Positions 9,387 to 17,733 of a DNA stretch of 64,000 bases are shown piece by piece (position 1 is the first letter of the stretch; each line of letters starts with the position of its first letter). The notes under the pieces are model-generated. The model worked only from the letters and a program-made list of their open reading frames with translations, did not search any database and was not told the DNA's origin. Origin of the DNA: Pseudomonas californiensis (GTDB taxonomy: Bacteria; Pseudomonadota; Gammaproteobacteria; Pseudomonadales; Pseudomonadaceae); the NCBI RefSeq assembly GCF_021147775.1, contig NZ_JAGTPK010000026.1, positions 1-64,000 of the forward strand, written 5' to 3'. The translations under genes were made by a program, and so were the position numbers.

Positions 9387-10340
9387 TCAGTCGCCCCTTG
9401 CCCGATATTCGAGGGTCAGATGCGCGACCTCATGTACGTGCGCCAGGCGATCCCGGATCACATTGGCAGGCACTTTAATATCAGCCAGTACACTGACAAT
9501 CGCTGCGCACGCCTGCGGACCCACCCGCCAGACATGCAGATCGGTAAGGGTCGCGTCACCATTTGCCTCGACGGCATCACGAATTTCCTGTGCCACGTGC
9601 TCGTCGGTCACGTCCAGCAGCACAGTACTGCTGGTCTTTATCAGGCCGATGGCCCAACGGGCAATGACGAAAGCTCCAACAATACCCATGAGCGGGTCCA
9701 GCCAGACCCAGCCCAGATACCGTCCGGCCAGCAACGCGACGATGGCGAGCACCGACGTCAACGCATCGGCCAGGACATGGACATAGGCCGAGCGCAGGTT
9801 GTTATCGCCAGCATGATGGTCATGGTGGTCATGACCGTGATGACCGTGATGATCATGCGCATGTGCATGTGCATGGCCACCAGAGAGCAGCACCGCGCTC
9901 AAAATGTTCACACCCAGACCAATGACCGCAATTACCGCAGCTTCGCCAAAAGCTACTGCGGTGGGCTGGAACAGGCGAATCACTGACTCGACACCGATCC
10001 ACAGCGACACCATGGCCAGAATCAACGCCGAGGCGAAGCCCGCCAGATCACCCACCTTGCCGGTGCCGAAACTGAAGCGGCGGTTGTGCGCGTTGCGACG
10101 GGCGAAAGCGTAGGCACCGGCGGCAATACCCAATGCTCCTGCATGGGTTGCCATGTGCAGGCCATCAGCAAGCAAAGCCATGGAACCGGTGACATAACCC
10201 GCCACGACTTCGATCACCATCATGGCAAACGTCAGCGCCACAACCCACAGCGTACGCCGCGCGTTGCGGTCATGGGACGCGCCGAGGAACACGTGCTGGT
10301 GGGTCAGCGAGGCCGGAGACGCGTGATGTTCATGGTTCAT
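9387..10340 (-). CDS. dmeF: CDF-family cobalt/nickel efflux transporter DmeF
   Basis: This six-helix cation diffusion facilitator exports divalent metal in exchange for protons. Visible features are the N-terminal His-rich segment ending in HQHVFLGA typical of DmeF, the first-site motif LLADGLHMATHAGAL, a very His-rich cytoplasmic loop (GGHAHAHAHDHHGHHGHDHH), the second-site motif HVLADALTS, and a C-terminal cytoplasmic domain (TDLHVWRVG). It follows dmeR. I chose ATG 10340 because AGGGCGGG lies just upstream; ATG 10355, overlapping the dmeR stop, would add five residues. Substrate is inferred from family and from the regulator. Confidence 0.88.
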   Translation of the reverse strand: MNHEHHASPASLTHQHVFLGASHDRNARRTLWVVALTFAMMVIEVVAGYVTGSMALLADGLHMATHAGALGIAAGAYAFARRNAHNRRFSFGTGKVGDLAGFASALILAMVSLWIGVESVIRLFQPTAVAFGEAAVIAVIGLGVNILSAVLLSGGHAHAHAHDHHGHHGHDHHDHHAGDNNLRSAYVHVLADALTSVLAIVALLAGRYLGWVWLDPLMGIVGAFVIARWAIGLIKTSSTVLLDVTDEHVAQEIRDAVEANGDATLTDLHVWRVGPQACAAIVSVLADIKVPANVIRDRLAHVHEVAHLTLEYRARGD

Positions 10341-10351
10341 TGCGCCCGCCC

Positions 10352-10627
10352 TCATTTGGAGTACCGACGGATGGCTTCAAGCAACTCGTCCAGGCCCTGC
10401 GCCCGCGCTTCGTCACTCAAATCGGGGTGCGCTACATGCTCACGGGCGTGCGCTTCGATGATCTGGTCAAGCAGCCCGTTGATCGCGCCACGCGTGGCCG
10501 CGACCAAGTGCAAAGTCTTCGCACAGTCGGTCTCGCTCTCGATGCCTCGCTCAATCGCCTGAACCTGACCTGCGATGCGCCGGACCCGCTTGAGCAGGTT
10601 GTCCTTGTCATCATGCAAGTGCGCCAT
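10352..10627 (-). CDS. dmeR: Metal-responsive repressor of the RcnR/CsoR family
   Basis: The 91-residue all-helical protein keeps the complete RcnR nickel/cobalt ligand set at the same numbering: His3, Cys35, His60 and His64. Such repressors block transcription of efflux genes until Co(II) or Ni(II) binds. Its stop overlaps a possible dmeF start (ATGA), so the two form a dmeRF operon. A C6 tract flanked by A/T (on the plus strand, 10633-10640) sits directly in front of its ATG and resembles the G-tract operators bound by this family. Confidence 0.88.
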   Translation of the reverse strand: MAHLHDDKDNLLKRVRRIAGQVQAIERGIESETDCAKTLHLVAATRGAINGLLDQIIEAHAREHVAHPDLSDEARAQGLDELLEAIRRYSK

Positions 10628-10645
10628 ACCATACCCCCCTACCTA
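10628..10645 (-). promoter_or_regulatory. Candidate DmeR operator overlapping the dmeR ribosome binding site
   Basis: On the minus strand TAGGGGGGTAT lies immediately upstream of the dmeR ATG. RcnR-family operators are known to contain a G/C tract of about six bases flanked by A/T-rich inverted repeats. The same G run is the only Shine-Dalgarno-like sequence for dmeR, so repressor site and translation signal appear merged. Assignment is by pattern only. Confidence 0.45.
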
Positions 10646-10699
10646 TAATGAGAGCATCGTAAGCGCATGCCGGTTGACATGCAAACGCGCCAGTCGCGA

Positions 10700-12733
10700 T
10701 CACCGCACGTTCTGGTACAGCATCATCCGCGACGTTTCATGCAGCCCTCGGGTCAGGTCACGCAGGCGCTTGAACTCCTCGGGATTCTGCTCGGCGACAT
10801 TGTCCAGTGGCGTGGTCGAAGACAGGTCGTGCAGCGTCGGGGAACTGCCGTCGTGTTCCATTTGCAGCAGGTGATGGCGTGTCACACCGCCGATCAGCGG
10901 GAAGGTCCCCTCACGCAGCACCAGCGGCACGACACGCTCGCCTTCAGGGGCCGGCTGCTGAATATCTCGACCCATTGCGCCGTTGTTGAACGGCATGCCG
11001 GTCATGCCAGCAAGCGTCGGCAACAGGTCCGCCAGGCCAACAGCCTCATCAACCGTGCGCGAACCCAACAGGCCGGGCGCGTGAATCAGCAGCGGCACGT
11101 TGTTGCTCTCCAGCCCCAACTGTTCGAACGCAGGCGCCATGTGTGGGATCTGGCTGATGCGCGTGTTGTGATCTCCGAACAGCACAAAAATGGTGTTCTC
11201 GTAATAACCGCCCGCCTTGGCCAGCTCCATCAGCCGCCCGATATTGAAGTCCAGCAGACGCACGGCGTTGTACTGCTCGACGCTACGCGAGCCCGCGGCC
11301 TGAACCTGCGCCAGGGTCTTGTCGCTCACCTGAAACCCGTCGTTGTCCCTGGGGATGGTGAACGGTCGGTGATTGCCGGCCGTCTGCACATAGGCGAAGA
11401 ACGGTCTGTTGGCAGGCAGTGCGCGCAGGATCTGATCGCTCTCCTTGAACAGGTCCAGATCAGAGATGCCCCATACATCCACCTGAGGCGACTTCCAGTC
11501 GCGCTCGTCGTAAAGACGAATGCCGTCGATACTGCGCCGAATCAGCGCGTTCATGTTGGCCCAGCCCGAGTTGCCGCCGATCATGTACAGCTTCTCATAG
11601 CCTTTGAAGTCGTTGATGATCGTGTGTTGGCGCGTCAACAATGGATGGCGGGTGGCCGTCTCCTGACGCGTCACGTCAGGCACCCCGGTAATGCTCGCCC
11701 AGACGGTCTTGGCGGTCCCGGTGACGGGCACATAGAAGTGTTTGAAGAACCAGCTTTGCCTGGCCAGACGATCCAGATTCGGCGTTGGATTGAGCGGGTT
11801 GCCATACGCACCGACCGCACTGGTGCCCAGTGATTCGAGCATCACGAACATCACGTTCGGTGGCCGGTCACCTGCCAGCCGATACGGCTGTACCGCCTGT
11901 TGGCGCTTGAAGTTGGCCGCCTGTGCATCAGGCTGGTCGACGCCCAGATAGTGTGCAATCACGTTGTAATGCTGACGGACCAGCTCTTCGTCGTAGCGCG
12001 ACTGGGCCACCTTGAGCGTGTCATAGAGAAACAGTGCAGGGTTGAGCCCCAGCGCGGCCACCTGGCTGTTGCCGGAGAAAAACGCATCGCTCCAGCGCAA
12101 CGGGACCGGGTTTTCCAGATTGAGGTTTTCGACACGACCCAGCAGCCCCAGAAACGTCGCACACACCACCAACACCGAAACCCAGGTCGCAGACCAGCGA
12201 CTGACCGCAGACGCCGGGCGACCGAGCGTGCCCCGCTCAAGCTTCAGCAGCATCCAGCCGGTCAGCAGCACCAGCGCGAGCCAGGCGAGACCGATCTGCA
12301 CGACCGGGTAAGTTTGCCAGAGCATGTCGCGGGAAATCTGCGCGTCTTCCAGATAGCGCATCACGCTGGCATTCAAACGAACACCGAGGTAGGCGTAATG
12401 ACCAAAATCCACGATATGGATCATGGTCAGTACCGCCAGCGCCAAGATCAGGTAGCACCTCGCCACGCGACGCAAAGCCGGTACGCTGAGCATGTTCCAG
12501 CGCGGCAGCCAGAGCAGCGCCGCCACCGGCAACAGGATCAGCAACGCGAGACGCAGGTCGAAGCGCAGGCCGATCCCCAACGTTTGCAGCACGTCGCCAT
12601 CGCTGAACAACCTGCCCGGTTCAACACCCGAAAAACCGAAGAAAAATACGCCCCTCAGCACGGCCGACACCATAAACACCAGCACGACAGCGCCCAGCCA
12701 GAAGCGTAAGCGTCGTGATTGCAGCCCACTCAT
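10700..12733 (-). CDS. LTA-synthase/phosphoglycerol-transferase-like sulfatase-fold membrane enzyme
   Basis: This protein of about 677 residues has five N-terminal membrane segments and a large periplasmic domain of the alkaline phosphatase/sulfatase superfamily: PNVMFVMLESLGTSAVGAYG carries the first metal site, VTGTAKTVWASITG the nucleophile region, and VLFGDHNTRI the distal metal site. Relatives transfer phosphoglycerol to glycans (OpgB/LtaS). The start at 12733 has GAGG with proper spacing; longer in-frame starts run into the upstream gene. It is the last gene of a three-gene set with a small membrane protein and a sialidase-like protein, which suggests a role in modifying an envelope glycan. 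The exact acceptor is unknown. Confidence 0.75.
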   Translation of the reverse strand: MSGLQSRRLRFWLGAVVLVFMVSAVLRGVFFFGFSGVEPGRLFSDGDVLQTLGIGLRFDLRLALLILLPVAALLWLPRWNMLSVPALRRVARCYLILALAVLTMIHIVDFGHYAYLGVRLNASVMRYLEDAQISRDMLWQTYPVVQIGLAWLALVLLTGWMLLKLERGTLGRPASAVSRWSATWVSVLVVCATFLGLLGRVENLNLENPVPLRWSDAFFSGNSQVAALGLNPALFLYDTLKVAQSRYDEELVRQHYNVIAHYLGVDQPDAQAANFKRQQAVQPYRLAGDRPPNVMFVMLESLGTSAVGAYGNPLNPTPNLDRLARQSWFFKHFYVPVTGTAKTVWASITGVPDVTRQETATRHPLLTRQHTIINDFKGYEKLYMIGGNSGWANMNALIRRSIDGIRLYDERDWKSPQVDVWGISDLDLFKESDQILRALPANRPFFAYVQTAGNHRPFTIPRDNDGFQVSDKTLAQVQAAGSRSVEQYNAVRLLDFNIGRLMELAKAGGYYENTIFVLFGDHNTRISQIPHMAPAFEQLGLESNNVPLLIHAPGLLGSRTVDEAVGLADLLPTLAGMTGMPFNNGAMGRDIQQPAPEGERVVPLVLREGTFPLIGGVTRHHLLQMEHDGSSPTLHDLSSTTPLDNVAEQNPEEFKRLRDLTRGLHETSRMMLYQNVR

Positions 12734-12743
12734 CGTCAATCCT

Positions 12744-13364
12744 CTATACGTTGCCAGCCGCCAGGGCCGCCGGACGACGACGCCCCGCAGCCTGGCGATA
12801 CACAAAACGAACACCCCACACCAGCAACGCGCCACAGCAATACAGCGCCAGCAGCGGGTCGATGAGGTAGTCCCAGTAGTTTTCCGAGGGCTTGAGGCGG
12901 AAGGTGAAGGCCAGCGTGGCGACAGCCAGCATGACCACGCCCAACGTGCTACGCAGCGCCAGCAATGCCAGCGCGATCATGGCCACGATGATGATCATCG
13001 GCCTCGGGTTATAGCCCCAGCGGTAAGGGTCGAAATACGTCAAGCCGAGTGTGGCCGGGTACAACGTCAAGGCCAGCGCAGCGAACACCAGCAACATCCC
13101 CAGGCGCTGGTTCGCGGCGACGGGTTTGAGCACACCCAGCCGTCGCAGGGTCAGCCAGCCAAGCAGAACCAGACTGCTGATCGCCAGATCGTCGGTCAGA
13201 CTGCGGGCGTAGGCCGCCAGGGTCAGGCCGTCGACCGTCACCACGCTCAACGCCGAGGTGGCTGCCAACAGGCCGCATCGCCACCATAAAGAGGACGTCA
13301 GCGGTGCCAGCAGCACGAACAAAGTCCAGGCGAACGCCAGATGAGCGAATCCCAATGCGGTCAT
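12744..13364 (-). CDS. Small multi-pass membrane protein of unknown function
   Basis: The 206-residue product is almost entirely hydrophobic, with about six predicted membrane segments and a short basic tail (GRRRPAALAAG). I do not recognise a family. Its start overlaps the stop of the sialidase-like gene (ATGA, 13361-13364) and its stop lies 10 bases before the next start, so it is translated together with its neighbours and probably works with them, for example as a membrane partner of the phosphoglycerol-transferase-like enzyme (inference). Confidence 0.7.
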   Translation of the reverse strand: MTALGFAHLAFAWTLFVLLAPLTSSLWWRCGLLAATSALSVVTVDGLTLAAYARSLTDDLAISSLVLLGWLTLRRLGVLKPVAANQRLGMLLVFAALALTLYPATLGLTYFDPYRWGYNPRPMIIIVAMIALALLALRSTLGVVMLAVATLAFTFRLKPSENYWDYLIDPLLALYCCGALLVWGVRFVYRQAAGRRRPAALAAGNV

Positions 13365-14659
13365 AACAGCTGCTCCGCCAGCCAGGCCTCGTTGAAGCTG
13401 ACATGTTTGATGAAGGTGTTATTCCACGAATACACGAGGTGATAGAGCCCGTCCGGGCTGCGAATGAAATACGGGTATTCGTATTCGAAATCACAGCCTT
13501 GAGGCGAACAGACGCGCTGGTCCAGATTGCTCAGGAACGCAGCTTCCATCGGCTGTCGACGTGCCCCGCTGGAGCTGCGAAAGCCCTCCCCGATCACTGC
13601 CTTGTAGGCCTCCAGCGAGAACGGTGTGCCCAGCGGATCGGGCGACTTGTCCAGATCGATCAGCGGCCGCCAAACGTTCATCTGTTCGTCGGTGCCGTAG
13701 AGGCTGAGTTTGAAGCGGCCCTCGCGCAGGTCATTCAACGCCACCAGCAGGCCTCTGCCTGGCACGCCGACAGCGGCCAGCGACGAATTGGGGTTGCTCG
13801 GCGTCAATGGACGCGGCTCGCTCCAGGTTTTGCCGCCGTCTTCCGTCCGGCTGGCCAGTACCCGATGGAAGGTCTCGCCCGCGTAACGCAGTAGCGCAAC
13901 AGCCCGCTGGCCGTCCAGCGGTACTACGGTAGGTTGCAGCGAGTTGGTGCCGCGACTGATCCGAAACTTGTCGATCACTTCGCCGTCCGCACTCAGGTAC
14001 AGGTACTCTGCGAACTTGCCGAGAAACTCGTGATACACCGGCAGACCTATCGAGCCGTCAGCATGGAAAACCGGCGCGCCGCGCACCAGCGTACTGATGT
14101 TGAGAAACGGTGAGGTGACTAACTGGCGCGCAGGCGACCAGGTAGCGCCCATGTCGCTGGACACCATCGCATTGACCGAACTGCCCGCCCAGCCACCCAC
14201 CGACACTGACACATAAAACAGCCACATCCGGTTATCCGGAGCCAAAGCGACCACTGGGTTGCCCAGCTTGCGGATGTATTTGCCGGTGCCGGACTGCGTC
14301 GACTCGCGGGTCGCCAGTACCTGCTCGCCACCCCACTCTTCTGTCGCCGCGTCGTAGCGTGATGTGCGGATCTCGACATCCCCGGCCCCTTCACGCGAGC
14401 CGGCAAACCACACCGCCATCAGGTCGCCGCCCGGCAATGCGGTGACCGCCGACGAATGAACGAAGTCGTCCAGATTGGAAGACGCAAAACGCGACGTGTA
14501 GTTGGCCTTGGGCGCAATACTGGGCGTACCGGGCGGCGCGGCGCTGATGGCAAATCCGGAAATCTGATGCAGCGGATGGCTGAGCCATGCGCTGATGAAA
14601 ACAAACACGACAATCAGGCCTGCGCTCCATGCAGCCAGGTTTCGGGAAATAAGAGCCAT
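13361..14659 (-). CDS. Sialidase/neuraminidase-superfamily (BNR repeat) protein
   Basis: The 432-residue protein starts with a membrane anchor or uncleaved signal (residues about 9-27) and continues as a six-bladed-propeller-type protein. Two Asp-box motifs are visible, SSDMGATW and TEDGGKTW, as is the conserved LMAVWFAGSREGAGDVEI segment near the N terminus. Members of this family include exo-sialidases and other glycan hydrolases; the exact sugar cannot be read from the sequence. It is the first gene of a coupled set with a small membrane protein and a phosphoglycerol-transferase-like enzyme. Confidence 0.72.
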   Translation of the reverse strand: MALISRNLAAWSAGLIVVFVFISAWLSHPLHQISGFAISAAPPGTPSIAPKANYTSRFASSNLDDFVHSSAVTALPGGDLMAVWFAGSREGAGDVEIRTSRYDAATEEWGGEQVLATRESTQSGTGKYIRKLGNPVVALAPDNRMWLFYVSVSVGGWAGSSVNAMVSSDMGATWSPARQLVTSPFLNISTLVRGAPVFHADGSIGLPVYHEFLGKFAEYLYLSADGEVIDKFRISRGTNSLQPTVVPLDGQRAVALLRYAGETFHRVLASRTEDGGKTWSEPRPLTPSNPNSSLAAVGVPGRGLLVALNDLREGRFKLSLYGTDEQMNVWRPLIDLDKSPDPLGTPFSLEAYKAVIGEGFRSSSGARRQPMEAAFLSNLDQRVCSPQGCDFEYEYPYFIRSPDGLYHLVYSWNNTFIKHVSFNEAWLAEQLL

Positions 14660-14705
14660 GGAGAGGTATCACCGTGGGAAAGAAAGAGAGCGGTTCACGC
14701 GACGC

Positions 14706-15254
14706 TCAGGGTCGGTGTTCAGTGTCCGGCAGTGGACGTCGTTTCCCTGTGAGCATCGACAGCGGCAGGTTGTCGCGCACTTGAAAGCTCTCGAAAATCG
14801 CCGCTGCCATGTGCAGCACCACCAACGCACACAAGGTATTGGCCAGCGTTTCGTGGATCTGCAACGGCCAGTCGGCACCCCACAGGGCATCGACTTCCTG
14901 CATCATCCAGCCGGTTAGCCCCATGCCGAAAATCATCGACATCATCAGCACCATGACCAGCGCACCGAGCGGTGAATGGCCGAGCCGGTGGACCGGTCTG
15001 CGGCTTGCCAATGCCCGGACATGTGCACTCAAGCGCGCCCGGCTCGGCCAGAAATCACTCCAGCGGGCGCTGGTTGGCCCGACGAATCCCCACACCACTC
15101 GCACGACCAGCCAAGCAACGGCGTAGTAGCCCAGCCAGACGTGCCAGTCATCACCGGCTTCATTGAAGAAGTAATTGGCGATGAAGACCCCCGCGATCGA
15201 GACATGAAACAGCCTGACCAGCGGGTCCCAAAGACGCAGGGAACCTCGACTCAT
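14706..15254 (-). CDS. Cytochrome b561-family membrane protein
   Basis: This 182-residue, four-helix protein opens with WDPLVRLFHVSI, the usual first heme-His region of prokaryotic di-heme b-type cytochromes, and has further membrane histidines in WHVWLGYY and HMAAAIFE. Such proteins move electrons between the quinone pool and periplasmic acceptors. The start shares one base with the PepSY gene stop (TGATG), so the two are co-translated. The pair faces a two-component system across a short intergenic region. Confidence 0.85.
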   Translation of the reverse strand: MSRGSLRLWDPLVRLFHVSIAGVFIANYFFNEAGDDWHVWLGYYAVAWLVVRVVWGFVGPTSARWSDFWPSRARLSAHVRALASRRPVHRLGHSPLGALVMVLMMSMIFGMGLTGWMMQEVDALWGADWPLQIHETLANTLCALVVLHMAAAIFESFQVRDNLPLSMLTGKRRPLPDTEHRP

Positions 15255-15520
15255 CAGCCCTTGATCTCGGTCTTCACCGCTTTACCCGTGACCGGATCGT
15301 GGTAGATCTCGACTTTGCGCTTGTCCTTGTCGAAGCCATAGATCTCGTAGCAATTGCCGTCAGTGACTTTGAACTTGCTGATCTCGTAACCCTGAGCCTT
15401 GAGTTGCTCCTGAAACTTGGCCTGATCCTGCCATTGGGATTTTTCGGCAGTGGTGCATTGCGGCCCGGCCAGCGCCAACGGGCTGGCCAGTAACAGGGAA
15501 ATCAGCAGGACTTTACGCAT
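15254..15520 (-). CDS. PepSY-domain periplasmic protein
   Basis: The 88-residue product has a signal peptide (MRKVLLISLLLASPLALAGP) and one PepSY-like domain (QLKAQGYEISKFKVTDGNCY, then EIYGFDKDKRKVEIYHDPVTG). Small PepSY proteins beside cytochrome b561 genes are a common arrangement under control of a neighbouring QseBC/PmrAB-like system. It is the first gene of a two-gene unit with the cytochrome. Biochemical role unknown. Confidence 0.85.
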   Translation of the reverse strand: MRKVLLISLLLASPLALAGPQCTTAEKSQWQDQAKFQEQLKAQGYEISKFKVTDGNCYEIYGFDKDKRKVEIYHDPVTGKAVKTEIKG

Positions 15521-15568
15521 GAGAAATACTCGCAGGCAGTTAAGGAGTGCCTACTGTGCGAAACCAGT

Positions 15569-15585
15569 CTTAGGAAAAGCTTAAT
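15569..15585 (+). promoter_or_regulatory. PmrA/QseB-like direct-repeat box
   Basis: CTTAGG (15569-15574) and CTTAAT (15580-15585) form a direct repeat with a five-base spacer, the layout bound by PmrA-type response regulators. It lies 49 bases upstream of the PepSY start and 106 bases upstream of the response-regulator start. This would let the regulator control the divergent PepSY-cytochrome unit, itself, or both. The first half-site is imperfect. Confidence 0.45.
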
Positions 15586-15690
15586 ACGCAACAGCTGGTA
15601 ACATCTTCCCGAACACCTGACACTTCGCGGGGCCACGCTCGAGCTGCATGATGGCGCCTTTCTCAGCCACTCTCACTGGTCAACACGTTT

Positions 15691-16353
15691 ATGCGTCTGC
15701 TTCTTGTCGAGGATGATCGAGCCATTGGCCAAGGGATCCGCGTGGCCTTGAATAACGAGGGCTACACACTCGACTGGCTCGAGGACGGCGTCAGCGCACT
15801 GCATGCATTGCGCAGCGAACCGTTCGATCTGCTGCTGCTCGACCTCGGCCTGCCACGCATGGACGGCTTCGACCTGCTGCGCCAGTTGCGTGCCGAAGAA
15901 CTGGCCTTGCCGGTGTTGATCATTACCGCACGTGACGGCACCGCAGACCGCATCGCCGGGCTGGATGCCGGGGCCGATGATTACCTGATCAAGCCGTTCG
16001 ATGTCGATGAGCTCAAGGCTCGTGTGCGTGCCCTGTTGCGCCGCAGTCAGGGCCGCGCCCAGCCGCTGCTCGAACACGCCGGTATCAGCCTCGATCCGGC
16101 GTCGCAGCAGGTCAGCTTCAAGGGCAGCGAGGTGCTGATGACGCCGATGGAGTACCAGTTGCTGCACCAGTTGATGATCCGTCCAGGCAAGGTCGTTACC
16201 CGTGAGCGCCTGTCCAATACGCTGTACGGTTGGCAGGACAAGGTCGAAAGCAACACGCTGGAAGTACTGATCCACAACCTGCGCAAAAAGCTCTCTACCG
16301 AGTTGATCCGCACCGTACGTGGCGTCGGCTACTTGCTGGAGCTTAAGGCATGA
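15691..16353 (+). CDS. OmpR/PhoB-type response regulator (QseB/PmrA-like)
   Basis: The 220-residue regulator has a receiver domain with acidic pocket VEDDR, phosphoacceptor Asp51 and Lys101, and a C-terminal winged-helix domain (LMTPMEYQLLHQLM, then RTVRGVGYLL). The start lacks a clear Shine-Dalgarno sequence. The last codons overlap the kinase start (ATGA at 16350-16353). The closest well-known relatives are QseB, PmrA and ColR-like regulators. The signal is unknown; the divergent PepSY/cytochrome genes are the likeliest targets. Confidence 0.88.
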   Translation: MRLLLVEDDRAIGQGIRVALNNEGYTLDWLEDGVSALHALRSEPFDLLLLDLGLPRMDGFDLLRQLRAEELALPVLIITARDGTADRIAGLDAGADDYLIKPFDVDELKARVRALLRRSQGRAQPLLEHAGISLDPASQQVSFKGSEVLMTPMEYQLLHQLMIRPGKVVTRERLSNTLYGWQDKVESNTLEVLIHNLRKKLSTELIRTVRGVGYLLELKA

Positions 16354-17723
16354 ACTCGGTCCGCACGCGCATTCTGGTTCCCGTACTGGTGCTGTTGCTG
16401 TTGGGTGACCTGATCATCAGCCTGCTGGTGCTGCGTGACAGCCACCACGAAATCGAGGAGGTCTACGACGCGCAACTGGCCCAGAGTGCGCGCCTCCTGC
16501 AGGGCGTGCTGCGCCAGCGCGCTGCTGGCGAACAGGACCTGGACAAACTCTATCAGGCGTTCGATGAAGCCATGAGCCGGGTGGGCACCAGTGGCGTCGC
16601 CCACCCCTATGAAACACGCCTGACCTTTCAGGTCTGGCGCACCTCAGGTGAACTGCTGGTACGCTCGACAGAAGCGCCGCTGCTGGCTGCGCCGCCCAGT
16701 GAAGAAGGCTCCCACGACCTGATCGAGAACGACCATGAATGGTGCGGCTTTCTGTTGGCCGATCCACAGCAGGGTTTCCTGATCTGGGTGGGCGAGCGTG
16801 ATGACGTGCGTCAGGACCTGATTCAGCGCATCGTCAGCCACACGGTCTGGCCGACGCTGTTGGGCGTACCTTTGCTGATCGTGGCGATCTGGCTCGCCAT
16901 CGGCTGGGGTCTGCGCCCGCTGCAACTGATGGCCAAAGTCATTCGCAAACGCGATGCCGAAAGCCTTGAACCACTGAATGTGTCGCCGCTGCCCAGAGAG
17001 CTGGAGCCCATGCAGTACGCCCTCAATCGTCTGTTGACCCAGATCGACAGCGTGCTGGACCGCGAACGCCGTTTCATCGCCGATGCCGCCCACGAGCTGC
17101 GCACACCGCTGACCATCCTGCGCATCCACGCCCAGAACGCCCGCCAGGCCGAAAGCCCGGAACAACGTCTGGAAGCACTGGACTTTCTGGTCCACGGCGT
17201 TGACCGCGCGGCTCGTCTGGCCAGTCAGTTGCTGACCATGGCGCGGCTCGAACCGCGCCTCGAGGACAGCCAGTTGAAAACTTTCGAACTGAATACGCTG
17301 GTACGCGAAGAGATGGCCGAGCTGACGCCGCTGGCCCTGGAAAAGCGTGTCGATCTGGTGTTCGAAGCCAGCGATGAATGCCTGATCAACAGCGACCCCG
17401 CGGCCATCACCATCGCCCTGCAAAACCTGCTGACCAACGCGCTGAATTTTGCACCGCCCGCGAGCGAGATCCGAGTACAGCTGCGCCCTCAGGAAGACGG
17501 CAGCGCGCATGTCTCGGTCGAGGACGCAGGCCCTGGCATCGACGAACAACAGAAAGCGCGGCTGTTCGAGCGTTTTTACAGTCAGGGCAATAGCAACGGC
17601 GCAGGGCTGGGCCTGGCCATTGTCGACATGATCGTGCGCAAGCTCGACAGCAGCCTGCACTTGCGCAACTCGGCGCAAGGCGGGCTGTGTGCCGAACTGC
17701 GACTCAAGAGCCGCAGCGCCTGA
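16350..17723 (+). CDS. Sensor histidine kinase partner
   Basis: The 457-residue inner-membrane kinase has membrane segments at about residues 7-28 and 165-188 enclosing a periplasmic sensor domain of about 135 residues, a HAMP-like linker, phosphoacceptor His248 in DAAHELRTPLT, and an ATPase domain with NLLTNALNFAPP, DAGPGI and GAGLGLAI. GGAGCTTAAGGC precedes the ATG, which overlaps the regulator stop. The build matches QseC/PmrB-type kinases. It ends 10 bases before the convergent amaA stop. Confidence 0.88.
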   Translation: MNSVRTRILVPVLVLLLLGDLIISLLVLRDSHHEIEEVYDAQLAQSARLLQGVLRQRAAGEQDLDKLYQAFDEAMSRVGTSGVAHPYETRLTFQVWRTSGELLVRSTEAPLLAAPPSEEGSHDLIENDHEWCGFLLADPQQGFLIWVGERDDVRQDLIQRIVSHTVWPTLLGVPLLIVAIWLAIGWGLRPLQLMAKVIRKRDAESLEPLNVSPLPRELEPMQYALNRLLTQIDSVLDRERRFIADAAHELRTPLTILRIHAQNARQAESPEQRLEALDFLVHGVDRAARLASQLLTMARLEPRLEDSQLKTFELNTLVREEMAELTPLALEKRVDLVFEASDECLINSDPAAITIALQNLLTNALNFAPPASEIRVQLRPQEDGSAHVSVEDAGPGIDEQQKARLFERFYSQGNSNGAGLGLAIVDMIVRKLDSSLHLRNSAQGGLCAELRLKSRSA

Positions 17724-17733
17724 ACCGTTTGCG

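Noticed and set aside
9810..9880. CATGATGGT-like short repeats, considered as a CRISPR-like or tandem-repeat array
   Set aside because: They encode the His-rich loop of DmeF; the periodicity follows His-Asp-His codons.
10667..11833. 388-residue open frame opposite the phosphoglycerol-transferase-like gene
   Set aside because: Antisense shadow rich in Arg, Gln and His; the opposite strand has catalytic motifs.
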